From an uncultured Lachnospiraceae bacterium (GTDB lineage Bacteria > Bacillota > Clostridia > Lachnospirales > Lachnospiraceae): a DNA stretch of 64,000 nucleotides. How positions within the stretch are numbered: position 1 is the stretch's first letter; the number at the start of each line of letters is the position of its first letter. Shown here piece after piece: positions 43,880 to 51,215 of this stretch. Position numbers and translations under genes: made by a program. The stretch is taken from assembly GCA_949051815.1 (NCBI GenBank), contig CARQVR010000008.1, positions 11,924-75,923 of the forward strand, given 5' to 3'. The notes under the pieces are model-generated. The model was not told the DNA's origin and did not search any database. It saw nothing but the letters and a program-made list of their open reading frames with translations.

Positions 43880-45418
43880 GGATCTGATCGTCATTCTGAC
43901 TGCAAAGGGCAGATATCTTAAATATATATCCACCATATTCTTCGTGATCACCATTTTCTCAAGAATTTCTCTATATAATTCCTGATTATCCACATCAAAA
44001 GACATGATCTCATCAAGGGCTGCCATATAGCTCTCTGCTTCTGCCGTCTGTCTTTCGCGGACCCTGTCATTCTTCCCGGCCAGCTCTAACGTATGCTCCA
44101 GTTCCTGTATCTGCTGGTCATACCACTTCGTCTGGTCCGCCAGATCCTGTCTGCTTATCACTCCCTCCAGTGCAAGATCAACAGTCTTACACTTTTTCTC
44201 ACACAATGCCTCAATACGATTGCGGATCTGATCTGTTTCCCTGGCAGCCGTCGTATGTAAAGCTTTGATATCATTTACAATTTCATCCCGGAGCGAGTTA
44301 TAATTGATCCTGATATGTGAAATCAGGAACTTCATACAGGTAAGCAGCGCCCTTTCATTCATAGAAGAATTTTCACACCCGACCTTTTCCCCCATCCGTT
44401 CCTTCGGCCGTCCAAAATTTGCTGCCGCATAGCAGCGCCATGCTTTATATTTCACACCGTTTTTCAATGACTTCGTTTTGCTCACATAATGAGAGCCACA
44501 TATACCGCAGTATAGTTTCCCACTGCACCAGTAACGGTTACTGTGCTTCATCAGCCGTTCGGAGGAAGGTAATTTCTTCTGCAGCTCGTCCTGTGTCCGG
44601 TTCCAAAGCTCCCGTGAAATAATAGGCTGATGGTGATCATATAAGTAGACCTTCTCCTCCTCTCCCCGATTATACTTTTTATCGTGGGTCAGATAATTCG
44701 GCGTGATAGTCTTTTTCTGGCACAAGTCACCCACATATTTTTCATTTCGAAGGACCCGCAGGATCACCGTATTTGACCACTGTTTCACGCGCATGGGCCG
44801 TAGCCCCTCCTCCGCAAGCTCTCTGGCAATCACATGCGTGCCCTTCCCCTCCACCGTATATTTATGGAAGATAGCACGTACCACCGGAGCCTCCTCTTCA
44901 TTAATCGTCATTTTTCCGTCTTTGACATAATAGCCAAGAAGGTCCCGCCCAAACACTATCCCTTGCTCCATCCGGCGTTTCTGTCCCCATTTGACACGTT
45001 CAGACGTCTTCCTGCTCTCTTCCTGTGCGATGCTGGCCATGATAGTGAGTCGCAGTTCCCCGTCACAATCTCTTGTGTCTATATTGTCGATTGTAAATAC
45101 AACACCAACGCCACAATCCTTTAGCTTGCGTGTATAAGATAGCGTATCTACAGTGTTCCTTGCAAAACGGCATACCTCCTTTGTCAAAATCAAATCAATG
45201 CGGCCATGCATTGCCTCATCAATCATGGCATTAAATCCGGCCCGCTTTTTTGTCTGGGTACCACTTATACCCTCGTCATAATAAATGTTATCCAGAATCC
45301 AGTCATCATGTGCGTTAATATAACTCAAAAAATACTTACGCTGACTGGCCAGCGAATTTGCCTGATCGTCCTTATCTGTCGATACCCTGCAGTATGCGGC
45401 TACTCTTAACTTCTCCAT
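43817..45418 (-). CDS. large serine recombinase (element integrase)
   Basis: The protein is about 533 aa. The N-terminal resolvase/invertase domain has the catalytic Ser13 in AAYCRVSTD, plus TKEVCRFARN and the Arg-rich DNA-contact region. A recombinase domain follows (NEEEAPVVRAIFHKYTVEGKG), then a zinc beta-ribbon (GKLYCGICGSHYVSKT) and a coiled coil (about 390-470). It integrates and excises the element at the cotJC site by Ser-mediated exchange. The ATG at 45418 is chosen (AAGGAG 8 bases upstream) rather than the open frame extending to 45499. The stop codon lies 12 bases from the element end. A SHOCT-like small protein is encoded just upstream. Confidence 0.95.
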   Translation of the reverse strand: MEKLRVAAYCRVSTDKDDQANSLASQRKYFLSYINAHDDWILDNIYYDEGISGTQTKKRAGFNAMIDEAMHGRIDLILTKEVCRFARNTVDTLSYTRKLKDCGVGVVFTIDNIDTRDCDGELRLTIMASIAQEESRKTSERVKWGQKRRMEQGIVFGRDLLGYYVKDGKMTINEEEAPVVRAIFHKYTVEGKGTHVIARELAEEGLRPMRVKQWSNTVILRVLRNEKYVGDLCQKKTITPNYLTHDKKYNRGEEEKVYLYDHHQPIISRELWNRTQDELQKKLPSSERLMKHSNRYWCSGKLYCGICGSHYVSKTKSLKNGVKYKAWRCYAAANFGRPKERMGEKVGCENSSMNERALLTCMKFLISHIRINYNSLRDEIVNDIKALHTTAARETDQIRNRIEALCEKKCKTVDLALEGVISRQDLADQTKWYDQQIQELEHTLELAGKNDRVRERQTAEAESYMAALDEIMSFDVDNQELYREILEKMVITKNMVDIYLRYLPFAVRMTIRSSGRNESYITEIVSMELIDIP

Positions 45419-45491
45419 TGTCAATCTCCTTTTCAGGAAATGACACATCACCACATTAATCATAACAGACATGTGTGGCGATGTGCAATAA

Positions 45492-45647
45492 TCAGGCAAT
45501 ATCCAGCAACCGATTCAACTGCGCCCTCGTAAGAAAATCCCTCCGGAATAGTTCTTTGAATATCCCCTGCTTCAATTGGTCCCGGAATGCCTGTTCATCT
45601 GCTTCTTTCAAACTGATATACTCCTTTTCATGCTGCATATCTTCCAT
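45492..45647 (-). CDS. small SHOCT-like protein upstream of the integrase
   Basis: A 51-aa frame starts at an ATG with GAGGTGG in front. It ends FKELFRRDFLTRAQLNRLLDIA, which looks like the short SHOCT helical hairpin (L-T-x-x-Q-L-N-x-L-L). Small proteins of this kind are common directly ahead of ICE serine recombinases and may affect its activity. It reads on the same strand and ends 74 bases before the integrase start. The short length keeps the confidence moderate. Confidence 0.6.
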   Translation of the reverse strand: MEDMQHEKEYISLKEADEQAFRDQLKQGIFKELFRRDFLTRAQLNRLLDIA

Positions 45648-45768
45648 ACCGTCCACCTCACCAACTTAATATAATAGTAATATATGCCCTCATCCGGCTG
45701 TCCTAGTAACCGAATCCTTTTCTACAAACAAAAAACACCCACTCTGAATGGATGCTCCCTAAAACAGC

Positions 45769-45784
45769 TATGCGATGTCGCATA
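45769..45784. promoter_or_regulatory. element palindrome, site 1 (upstream of SHOCT-integrase unit)
   Basis: TATGCGATGTCGCATA. The arms TATGCG and CGCATA are identical to those of sites at 47589, 48678 and 62071; only the central bases differ. It lies in the gap between the PBECR4 gene and the integrase unit, 122 bases before the SHOCT-like start. Confidence 0.6.
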
Positions 45785-45795
45785 AAATATATGTA

Positions 45796-46533
45796 TTATT
45801 TTTCGCGATCCTGCTTATCCTTTTGACAATTTCTCCGCTGATCAATTACTTCTTTGATCGCAGACTGCGCTTTCTTTTCATTGAGCTGCTGTAAAACTGA
45901 TTTGCGTTCCGCTTCTGATCCTGCTTCTTTGGCCTGATCTAAAATCCTGCTTCTGTCATATTGTACTGTCTCGTTTCCTGAAATCGTATCAATTTTAACT
46001 TTCTTCAACAATGTATATGATGGCTGATTCCGGGAATAATCAAGCTGATTCATTGGGAAAAAGGAACGGCAGCACATAACGGGGATTTGCCCTTTCTCCG
46101 CTTTTGACCTTTCATTCAGAAAAATGTAAATAATATCTGTTTTGTGAGCATTTTCCAATAGATAATCTGCTTCTATCCGGGAAAATACATTCCCATTCTT
46201 TAAACACTTAAAAACAATCTGATTACTATCAAGTATATCTCCCATTTGTCCTACTAACTTTAATCTATTTTCAATTTCACCATAATATTTGCTTTTTTGT
46301 ATATCAGAGGATCCAATCCTTCCATGCAAAATATCTTTATACACCTTATCTCTTGCTCCCGTTTGTATAAATCTAATATCAGGAAGCTTATGCAGACCCA
46401 CAATATGATGAAAATCCCCTGACATAAAATTTAGCATAAATTTTCTCTGCGTATTTTTGCGCGCAATTTCAAAATAATATGTATTTGATCGAAGTTTATC
46501 AAACTCTAGCGCTGCCCTCTCCAGTAAATCCAT
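45796..46533 (-). CDS. PBECR4-like domain protein (predicted nuclease fold)
   Basis: A soluble protein of about 245 aa. The N-terminal 160 residues (YYFEIARKNTQRKFMLNFMSGDFHHIVGLHKL, then KVYKDILHGRIGSSDIQKSKYYGEI) match the PBECR4 group of predicted barnase/EndoU/RelE-like domains found on phages and ICEs. The C-terminus is charged and ends QDREK. The ATG at 46533 has GGGAGG 8 bases upstream. In front of it lies a leader of about 170 bases with its own promoter and a terminator, which may control expression or act as an RNA partner. The function on the element is unknown; toxin or host-takeover roles are guesses. Confidence 0.65.
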   Translation of the reverse strand: MDLLERAALEFDKLRSNTYYFEIARKNTQRKFMLNFMSGDFHHIVGLHKLPDIRFIQTGARDKVYKDILHGRIGSSDIQKSKYYGEIENRLKLVGQMGDILDSNQIVFKCLKNGNVFSRIEADYLLENAHKTDIIYIFLNERSKAEKGQIPVMCCRSFFPMNQLDYSRNQPSYTLLKKVKIDTISGNETVQYDRSRILDQAKEAGSEAERKSVLQQLNEKKAQSAIKEVIDQRRNCQKDKQDREK

Positions 46534-46553
46534 AAATATTCCCTCCCAGATGC

Positions 46554-46585
46554 AAAAAGGGTTCTGCATAAGCAGAACCCCTTTT
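46554..46585 (-). terminator. terminator hairpin directly before the PBECR4 gene
   Basis: GGGTTCTGC (46559-46567) and GCAGAACCC (46572-46580) pair perfectly around ATAA, with flanking A4 and T4 tracts. On the minus strand it ends the structured leader 21 bases before the PBECR4 start codon. It may stop the leader RNA unless antitermination occurs. Confidence 0.7.
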
Positions 46586-46725
46586 GTTGCATTTTCGTTC
46601 GGCATTTCTGCCTACTCCGGTTTGAGGTACCGTTGCACAACCCCTCCAGAAAGCTCAACAAGACGGAGCATACCGGTACGCCATCTTGTTTCATCGCTTG
46701 GGCGGACACTCTGGTTGCCCGTCGT
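46586..46725 (-). ncRNA. structured leader or small RNA upstream of the PBECR4 gene
   Basis: It starts about 8 bases after a strong promoter and ends in a terminator. Minus-strand hairpins include GGGC-n13-GCCC at the 5' end (about 46701-46721) and a long stem AACAAGA-t-GG...CC-g-TCTTGTT (about 46659-46693) that encloses the self-complementary GCGTACCGGTATGC. A third element, GAGG-n15-CCTC, contains GGTTGTGCAAC. An open frame of 67 codons crosses it on the minus strand but has no ribosome binding site and runs through the terminator, so I do not call it a gene. It could be an attenuator or an RNA partner of the protein. Confidence 0.5.
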
Positions 46726-46732
46726 TATTATT

Positions 46733-46761
46733 ATAATACACAATTCTCTGTTTTATGTCAA
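46733..46761 (-). promoter_or_regulatory. strong sigma-A promoter for the PBECR4 leader
   Basis: On the minus strand, TTGACA (46756-46761), exactly 17 bases, TATTAT (46733-46738). This is one of the two best promoters in the window, and no protein start lies within 190 bases of it, which supports a noncoding product. Confidence 0.75.
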
Positions 46762-46769
46762 TAATCTTC

Positions 46770-47216
46770 TGGGAGCGCTGGGCACCGAGCGCCGGGCACA
46801 AAACGCCCATCACTACACACTATGAAGAAAGAACGCGGCGGCTGTCCACCGCTCCCAAAAGACTATCTGTTTAAAAGAAGAATGCCGGTGGCTGTTGGTC
46901 AGCTCCACAGGTTACCCTCACACACCCATTACGCAGCGTGCTACTCTACCTCTCCCATTTCTATGGGCAAGCCCCACCTTCGGGGGTGTATCATTATCAC
47001 TGACAGACAGATCTTCGCTCCTTCTCTTACCACGAGAAGTTACACAGAACAGACCTGATCGCTCTCCCCGTTTCCATTATTCAAACGAACCGGGGATCTT
47101 TGCGAATCCACTGTGAAGCTCCCTGTCTGCCAGACATTACCGGACTTTATGACGCAAAAGCTGTATTCTTACGCATATGCGGCGTATTTGTCATAGAGCA
47201 TTTATATAGAAAAGCC
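46770..47216 (-). other. 450-base noncoding region rich in hairpins, possible large structured RNA
   Basis: No convincing gene is visible. At least six local hairpins occur: GCGG-n7-CCGC near 46830, CCCAT-ttct-ATGGG near 46970, a CACC-UUCG-type stem near 46980, CTTCTC-n7-GAGAAG near 47025, CGTTT-n9-AAACG inside CCCC/GGGG near 47075, and GTCTG-c-CAGAC near 47125. The GC content is higher than that of the protein genes around it. Two plus-strand frames of 70-80 codons overlap here but have no ribosome binding site. Confidence 0.4.
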
Positions 47217-47540
47217 CTAATTGGCTGATTCTATCCTTCTTTCATCAAAGCACATCACCCTATGTCCACAGTTCGCGCAGTATCTTACTTGCGGCGACAG
47301 CTTATTTCGACATTTAGGGCAAAAACAGGTTCCATCCTCTTCGATCATATATACAGGTATCTCCCGTTTCTTCAAATTTTCATTCTCTGTTCTGAGATAC
47401 TCTGTCTCCGCTTGTATCATAAGCTCAACATCCGGCTCCACTTCCTTGCTGTCACGGACAGCCTCTTTTACCTGATGCAGCTTATTTTCACAAAAGAAAA
47501 TGATTGAATCTAACAGATTCCAGTTAGACACATAGTTCAC
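47217..47540 (-). CDS. zinc-ribbon protein
   Basis: A 107-aa protein with a helical N-terminus (about residues 1-60) and a C-terminal zinc ribbon FCPKCRNKLSPQVRYCANCGHRV. Probably an element-encoded regulator or adaptor; no family was recognised. Its ribosome binding site is CAGGAGG. The palindrome at 47589-47606 lies 49 bases before the start and may be its operator. Downstream lies the 450-base noncoding region. Confidence 0.75.
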   Translation of the reverse strand: MNYVSNWNLLDSIIFFCENKLHQVKEAVRDSKEVEPDVELMIQAETEYLRTENENLKKREIPVYMIEEDGTCFCPKCRNKLSPQVRYCANCGHRVMCFDERRIESAN

Positions 47541-47588
47541 TCAGTATTCCTCCTGCTCTATTCCCTCTCCAATATACTTAATGTCACT

Positions 47589-47606
47589 TTATGCGACGTC
47601 GCATAA
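47589..47606. promoter_or_regulatory. element palindrome, site 2 (upstream of zinc-ribbon gene)
   Basis: TTATGCGACGTCGCATAA, a perfect 18-bp palindrome, 49 bases before the zinc-ribbon start and just after the stop codon of the pentapeptide gene. It is identical to site 3 at 48678. Confidence 0.7.
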
Positions 47607-47607
47607 G

Positions 47608-48662
47608 TTACCGTTCTTCCTGGTTGTGTTCACGCTGCTTGGCATCCCGATCTGTATCTTTCGATTTTACTTTCTGCAGATTTTCTCTCAGACCGTCAAG
47701 AACGCTCGTTCTGGCTTTTGCTGGTGCCATAACCTTATTGTTTGAAATCTCTGTATTTTTAAATTGCGCATTTTTAAATTTGCAGCCTACAAAGGTCAAA
47801 TCTTTGATAAAATTAGCAATTTTCGACCCGTTTGCCGGAACTTCTTCCCACACAGTATTGCTAAGATTACAATTATGGCATGTAGCTTCTGCAATTCCAT
47901 ACATATCAAAGGTTGCCCCAGAAAAATCCACGTTCTTCAATTCGCCACCACGAAATGCACCATAACAGAAATTTGCATTCCGAAAATTAATTTCTTTTGC
48001 AAATTTCATCTGTTCCAGCATTGATTCATCAAAACTAATGCCTATAAAACTCCAATGGGAAAAATCAATTTCCTTTACTCCTGCGCTTTCCAGATTAGCC
48101 ATCATCCGTTTCAGATTATCATGCATCAATTCATTCTCTTCTCCGATGCCCCATACATTCGGATATATTTCACCCTTTTCATTTTTATAAGCGGGCCACC
48201 ATATATCGTACTTTTTGACGAAAAGCTTGTCTTCCTCCTTTTCCTGTGAAACTTCCCTGATATTTTCATCAGATTTCTTAATTTTAGCAATATTACCACG
48301 AGCTGCTTTCCCATCCTGAGCAACGATATATTCATTGGCCTGTTCCAATGTCTTGCAAAAGATGCCTTCACCGGCATAAGCCCAACGATCAGCATCTATT
48401 TCCTGCCACTCCCGGACATAATAAGGAAAACTGTCAAATTCATCTTTTCCAGTCTCTATAATTTCATACTTTATTTGTTTGTCTATACAGCTCGGTATAC
48501 ACTGCCACTGCTTGTTTGCCTGACGTTCTATGTATACTCCATCCAGCAACTCCTTTATAGATTCGCTTTTCCAATAATGATGTATATTCAAAAAATAATC
48601 CAATGCACCCAGAGCTTCGTCAAGGTAATTTTTTCCTTCACCTTATCTGCTTCTTTACTCAT
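47608..48662 (-). pseudogene. pentapeptide-repeat protein with a frameshift near the start
   Basis: The body (331 aa from 48603) has an N-terminal unknown domain and a right-handed pentapeptide-type beta-helix (about residues 180-290 of that frame: IDFSHWSFIGISF, INFRNANFCYGAF, VDFSGATF, NAQFKNTEI). The only good start, an ATG at 48662 with AGGAGG 8 bases upstream, is in another frame. Reading MSKEADKVKEK and then shifting by one base at the A6 run (about 48626-48633) gives NYLDEALGALDYFLNI and continues into the main frame. So this is a one-base deletion, a sequencing error in a homopolymer, or programmed slippage. Pentapeptide proteins often mimic DNA or bind proteins such as gyrase. Confidence 0.65.
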
Positions 48663-48677
48663 CTTTCATCCTCCTCT

Positions 48678-48695
48678 TTATGCGACGTCGCATAA
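48678..48695. promoter_or_regulatory. element palindrome, site 3 (upstream of pentapeptide gene)
   Basis: TTATGCGACGTCGCATAA, perfect 18-bp palindrome, two bases before the AGGAGG ribosome binding site of the pentapeptide gene. As RNA it would fold into a 7-bp stem with an ACGU loop right beside that site, so translational control is also possible. Confidence 0.7.
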
Positions 48696-48700
48696 GTCAA

Positions 48701-49195
48701 TCACTCTTCCCTTTTCCTGAGTTCTTGTTTGAGCTCCTTCTTGGTGTAATAGATGCACATTCTATCCACGTTGTATTCATGCCCGCATTTATCACAAGGC
48801 TTATCCTCTACATATGGATATCCTTCCCACTCCGCTATCACTTTCCTATAATTTAACCCATGCTTGGCATTCCACTCCTCAACAACCTCTTCATAAGTCC
48901 CCTTTTTTGTATGTCGGAAGCAGCGATGGCATACTGCTCTATAAATTGACCCATCCCTCACAATCTCGTTATCTGGCGGACCGCTGGGAAATCCATGCAT
49001 CCACGGGTACTTATTGCCACATTTACAGCGATATAATTTTGACCATGGATATGATTTTCCACCATAATATCCATATTTTTTTAAGATCCATTGTTCCCGC
49101 TTTTGTTTCCTTTCGTCTTGTGCTCTAAATCGTTTTGCTTTACAATAGCTCATATAACCTATTACAAAATGAATGATTTTTTTTATTTTTCTCAT
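48701..49195 (-). CDS. Cys-rich Lar-like protein
   Basis: A 164-aa protein with a basic N-terminus and a zinc-binding pattern CKCGNKYPW...YRAVCHRCFRHTKKGTYEEVVEEWN, which resembles restriction-alleviation (Lar) proteins, where the Cys pairs precede A/V-x-x-WN. A further CDKCGHEY pair lies near the C-terminus. It may protect the element from host restriction, though the similarity is only by pattern. The start at 49195 has GAGAGGG; it is divergent from the gene at 49224, with only 28 bases between the start codons. Confidence 0.6.
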   Translation of the reverse strand: MRKIKKIIHFVIGYMSYCKAKRFRAQDERKQKREQWILKKYGYYGGKSYPWSKLYRCKCGNKYPWMHGFPSGPPDNEIVRDGSIYRAVCHRCFRHTKKGTYEEVVEEWNAKHGLNYRKVIAEWEGYPYVEDKPCDKCGHEYNVDRMCIYYTKKELKQELRKREE

Positions 49196-49223
49196 AATGT
49201 CGCCCTCTCGAAAGGATTTATTT

Positions 49224-49850
49224 ATGAACCCAAGAAATCTTAAGTTATATAATCATCGTGAAAGGAAGTTCTACTCTATCGACTTTGAACAATGGATCAA
49301 ACCATTTGAAGACAACTCCTCTTTCTTTCAAAATTGGTACAGATACATTGTGCGTGCATATGATAAAAGAGATAGAGATGCAACCAATGATTGTTTTCAA
49401 TACGCATATAGCAGTAATGACATTCAGCTTCTAATCAATTTCAATATTGGCCACATTTATTCTCAGTGTGAGAAGCAGCAGCTTCTGCTTTTACATGAGA
49501 AAAAAGTAGCCTTAAATAAATTTGGCATCTATGGCGATCCTTGCGAATACGCCTATCACCCTGCCTTAAACTGGAAGTTTCCTGCACATGCCGTTTCAGA
49601 TTTCCCAGTGCTTTGTTGCAATGCTCCTGTTCAGCAAAACAACCAAATGCTTGTCATAGATGGAAACCACCGTGTAACAATTAAAAAAAAGCTTCATATA
49701 AAATCCGTCAACCTATTTGAATATCAAATCAATTCTTCATATGATTTTGCTAATGATTTTGAATATCTTATTTTCAACTTTCTTCTGGAATACAATAAGC
49801 CGCCTAAAAAACGGCTGGTTAATCCTGCACGTATATTATCAATGTCGTAG
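49224..49850 (+). CDS. ParB/sulfiredoxin-like protein with DGNHR motif
   Basis: A protein of about 208 aa from the ATG at 49224 (GAAAGGA upstream). The stretch MLVIDGNHRVTIKKKL is the DGNHR core of ParB/Srx-like nucleotide-binding folds. The N-terminus is unlike classical ParB and there is no helix-turn-helix domain. It is one of the few plus-strand genes in the element and AT-rich. Its role could be in DNA modification, regulation or nucleotide hydrolysis; the sequence does not decide. Confidence 0.6.
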   Translation: MNPRNLKLYNHRERKFYSIDFEQWIKPFEDNSSFFQNWYRYIVRAYDKRDRDATNDCFQYAYSSNDIQLLINFNIGHIYSQCEKQQLLLLHEKKVALNKFGIYGDPCEYAYHPALNWKFPAHAVSDFPVLCCNAPVQQNNQMLVIDGNHRVTIKKKLHIKSVNLFEYQINSSYDFANDFEYLIFNFLLEYNKPPKKRLVNPARILSMS

Positions 49851-49851
49851 C

Positions 49852-50040
49852 TTAACAGATAAAATTTGACTGCTCCCTGTTCACATGCTCCGCATCAACA
49901 AGCGCCCATAAATCTGTAAGTTCCACATCAATACTATTTAGCTCGTTTTCATACTCCGGCTTCCAATGAATGCCCGAGGTTACAATGGCCAGTCTCCGGT
50001 CTATCAGAAATAGATATCTCAATATTTCCTTTTCTCCCAT
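49852..50040 (-). CDS. small element protein, unknown
   Basis: A 62-aa helical protein from the ATG at 50040 (GGAGG 5 bases upstream): KEILRYLFLIDRRLAIVTSG, then ENELNSIDVELTDLWALVDAEH. No DNA-binding motif is evident. It lies directly downstream of the ribbon-helix-helix gene on the same strand, with 19 bases between them, and probably shares its transcript. It converges with the ParB-like gene. Confidence 0.6.
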   Translation of the reverse strand: MGEKEILRYLFLIDRRLAIVTSGIHWKPEYENELNSIDVELTDLWALVDAEHVNREQSNFIC

Positions 50041-50059
50041 GTTGCCTCCGCTTCTTACC

Positions 50060-50242
50060 TCAATCATTTTTCGTTTCAGCTTGTGAATCTATAATATTCA
50101 ATGATTTCAACCCCATTCCAATAACGTAACGAAGCATTTCTGCTTGGCTATCGTTATAAAAGCGCTCCTTCTTCAATTTATCAAGTGCTGGTTCCCACTC
50201 TGGCAACAAAGTAATCATTGCTCGTTTTACATATGTTGACAT
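50060..50242 (-). CDS. ribbon-helix-helix regulator (CopG-like)
   Basis: A 60-aa protein. STYVKRAMITLLPEWEPALDKLKKERF and SQAEMLRYVIGMGLKSL form the strand-helix-helix pattern of MetJ/Arc/CopG repressors. It is transcribed divergently from another such gene at 50396 and the 150-base gap holds GTATCAC repeats. It probably represses its own operon or controls transfer genes. The ATG has AAAGGAGA upstream. Confidence 0.75.
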   Translation of the reverse strand: MSTYVKRAMITLLPEWEPALDKLKKERFYNDSQAEMLRYVIGMGLKSLNIIDSQAETKND

Positions 50243-50395
50243 AATCTTCTCCTTTCTACATCACTGTATCTGTGTATCACTCATTCACTCTCATTATAGA
50301 GTATCAGTGATACACCTGTCAAGAATTTATTGCTAAAATGTATCTTTACATCAGTGTATCACTCGTGATAAGATGTATATTTAGGAGGCACGGCC
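50243..50395. promoter_or_regulatory. divergent control region with GTATCAC/GTGATAC operators
   Basis: It contains GTGTATCAC at 50272-50280, the palindrome GTATCA-g-TGATAC at 50301-50313, and GTGTATCAC at 50354-50362 followed by GTGATA. A promoter for the plus-strand gene fits TTTACA (50345-50350), 18 bases, TAAGAT (50369-50374), with the last operator inside it. The repeats are probably bound by one or both ribbon-helix-helix proteins. Confidence 0.6.
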
Positions 50396-50617
50396 ATGGC
50401 AACTAAAAAACCACGATACATGATTTCTGTTGACATTGATATGTTCAATGCAATTGAAGATTTCCGTTTTGAACGTCGCTTTCAGACTCGTTCTGAAGCT
50501 ACTACAGAATTAATTCGACTCGGATTAGAACAATTAAAAAAAGAAACCCAGCTAGAAAACGATCATAATTCTTCTAAACTAAAAATCGATAAAAGAGATA
50601 GAGATAACAACCAATAA
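50396..50617 (+). CDS. ribbon-helix-helix protein (second, divergent)
   Basis: A 73-aa protein. PRYMISVDIDMFNAIEDFRFERRFQTRSEATTELIRLGLEQLKK is a clear ribbon-helix-helix domain with a charged C-terminal tail. AGGAGG lies 9 bases before the ATG. Operators of GTATCAC type overlap its promoter. Similar single-domain proteins are antitoxins or ICE regulators; no toxin gene follows it, and a terminator-like hairpin lies about 55 bases after the stop. Confidence 0.75.
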   Translation: MATKKPRYMISVDIDMFNAIEDFRFERRFQTRSEATTELIRLGLEQLKKETQLENDHNSSKLKIDKRDRDNNQ

Positions 50618-50672
50618 TTATTTTCAATACACATATAACAACAATGAAAAAAATTACGAGCAAAAAATTGCA

Positions 50673-50713
50673 ACAAAAAAGCCCCGAACCTTGGTCGAGG
50701 CGGTTGCTTTTTT
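50673..50713 (+). terminator. probable terminator after the plus-strand ribbon-helix-helix gene
   Basis: The left arm caaaaaagc (50674-50682) pairs with gcttttttg (50705-50713), with further partial pairing of CGA and TCG inside. T-tract at the right end. Confidence 0.5.
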
Positions 50714-50823
50714 GATTTCCTCTATTCCTGCGGTTTTGCCATATGCTGATACACGTAGTCAAAATACTAATGAATATTACAAAAAAACAATGAACGGCAT
50801 ATAAAACAAAACCGTATGAATGA

Positions 50824-50857
50824 GAAAAACCCCTAAAGCGATTCTCAGGGGTTTTTC
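50824..50857. terminator. bidirectional terminator hairpin
   Basis: GAAAAACCCCT (50824-50834) and AGGGGTTTTTC (50847-50857) form a perfect 11-bp stem with A/T tracts on both sides. It lies 51 bases beyond the stop of the minus-strand gene at 50908. The 290 bases between 50618 and 50907 hold no gene I can support. Confidence 0.75.
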
Positions 50858-50907
50858 TTTGGTAACTTTTCAATATTTTTCAGAGAAAAAGTTAATTTTT
50901 TGCCTGG

Positions 50908-51192
50908 TTATTTTTTCAACAATTTCACCGTCATCATTGTAGAATGCCTGACATGTGGCGTTTGCATTTGAATTGGCCTCATATATTTAGCGTATCTCTC
51001 TAAAATAAAATATGGACTTTCTAAATATAATGCCGTACTTTTATCCCTAATAATTTTTCGCAATCCGGAGTGACGATATACTTCTTTTGCTTCTTCTATA
51101 CTGATATCTGCTTTTTGTGCATACAGGTTAATAATCTCGATCTCTTTTTCCCTAACCTCAGCACTCATTCCACTCATTCTTCTATGCATCAT
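50908..51192 (-). CDS. small DUF3791-like partner of the DUF3990 protein
   Basis: The protein is 94 aa. The pattern EIINLYAQKADISIEEAKEVYRHSGLRKIIRDKSTALYLESPYFILERYAKYM is like DUF3791-type small proteins (helical, a conserved segment near the Ala-Leu-Tyr/His motif), which commonly sit next to DUF3990 genes. It follows the DUF3990 gene by 23 bases on the same strand. A role as antitoxin is inferred from gene order only. The ATG has GGGAAGAG upstream. Confidence 0.55.
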   Translation of the reverse strand: MMHRRMSGMSAEVREKEIEIINLYAQKADISIEEAKEVYRHSGLRKIIRDKSTALYLESPYFILERYAKYMRPIQMQTPHVRHSTMMTVKLLKK

Positions 51193-51215
51193 ACTCTCTT
51201 CCCTTTCAATTCATT

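Noticed and set aside
46506..46709. A 67-aa minus-strand frame across the PBECR4 leader
   Set aside because: It has no ribosome binding site, runs through the terminator hairpin and follows stem-loop sequences; the strong promoter and terminator fit a noncoding RNA better.
46822..47116. Plus-strand frames of 73-78 aa in the 450-base noncoding region
   Set aside because: Two overlapping frames with no ribosome binding site, rich in His, Pro and Ser typical of chance translation of GC-rich hairpins.
50574..50873. A 99-aa minus-strand hydrophobic frame
   Set aside because: It covers two terminator hairpins and the 3' end of the ribbon-helix-helix gene, with no good ribosome binding site.
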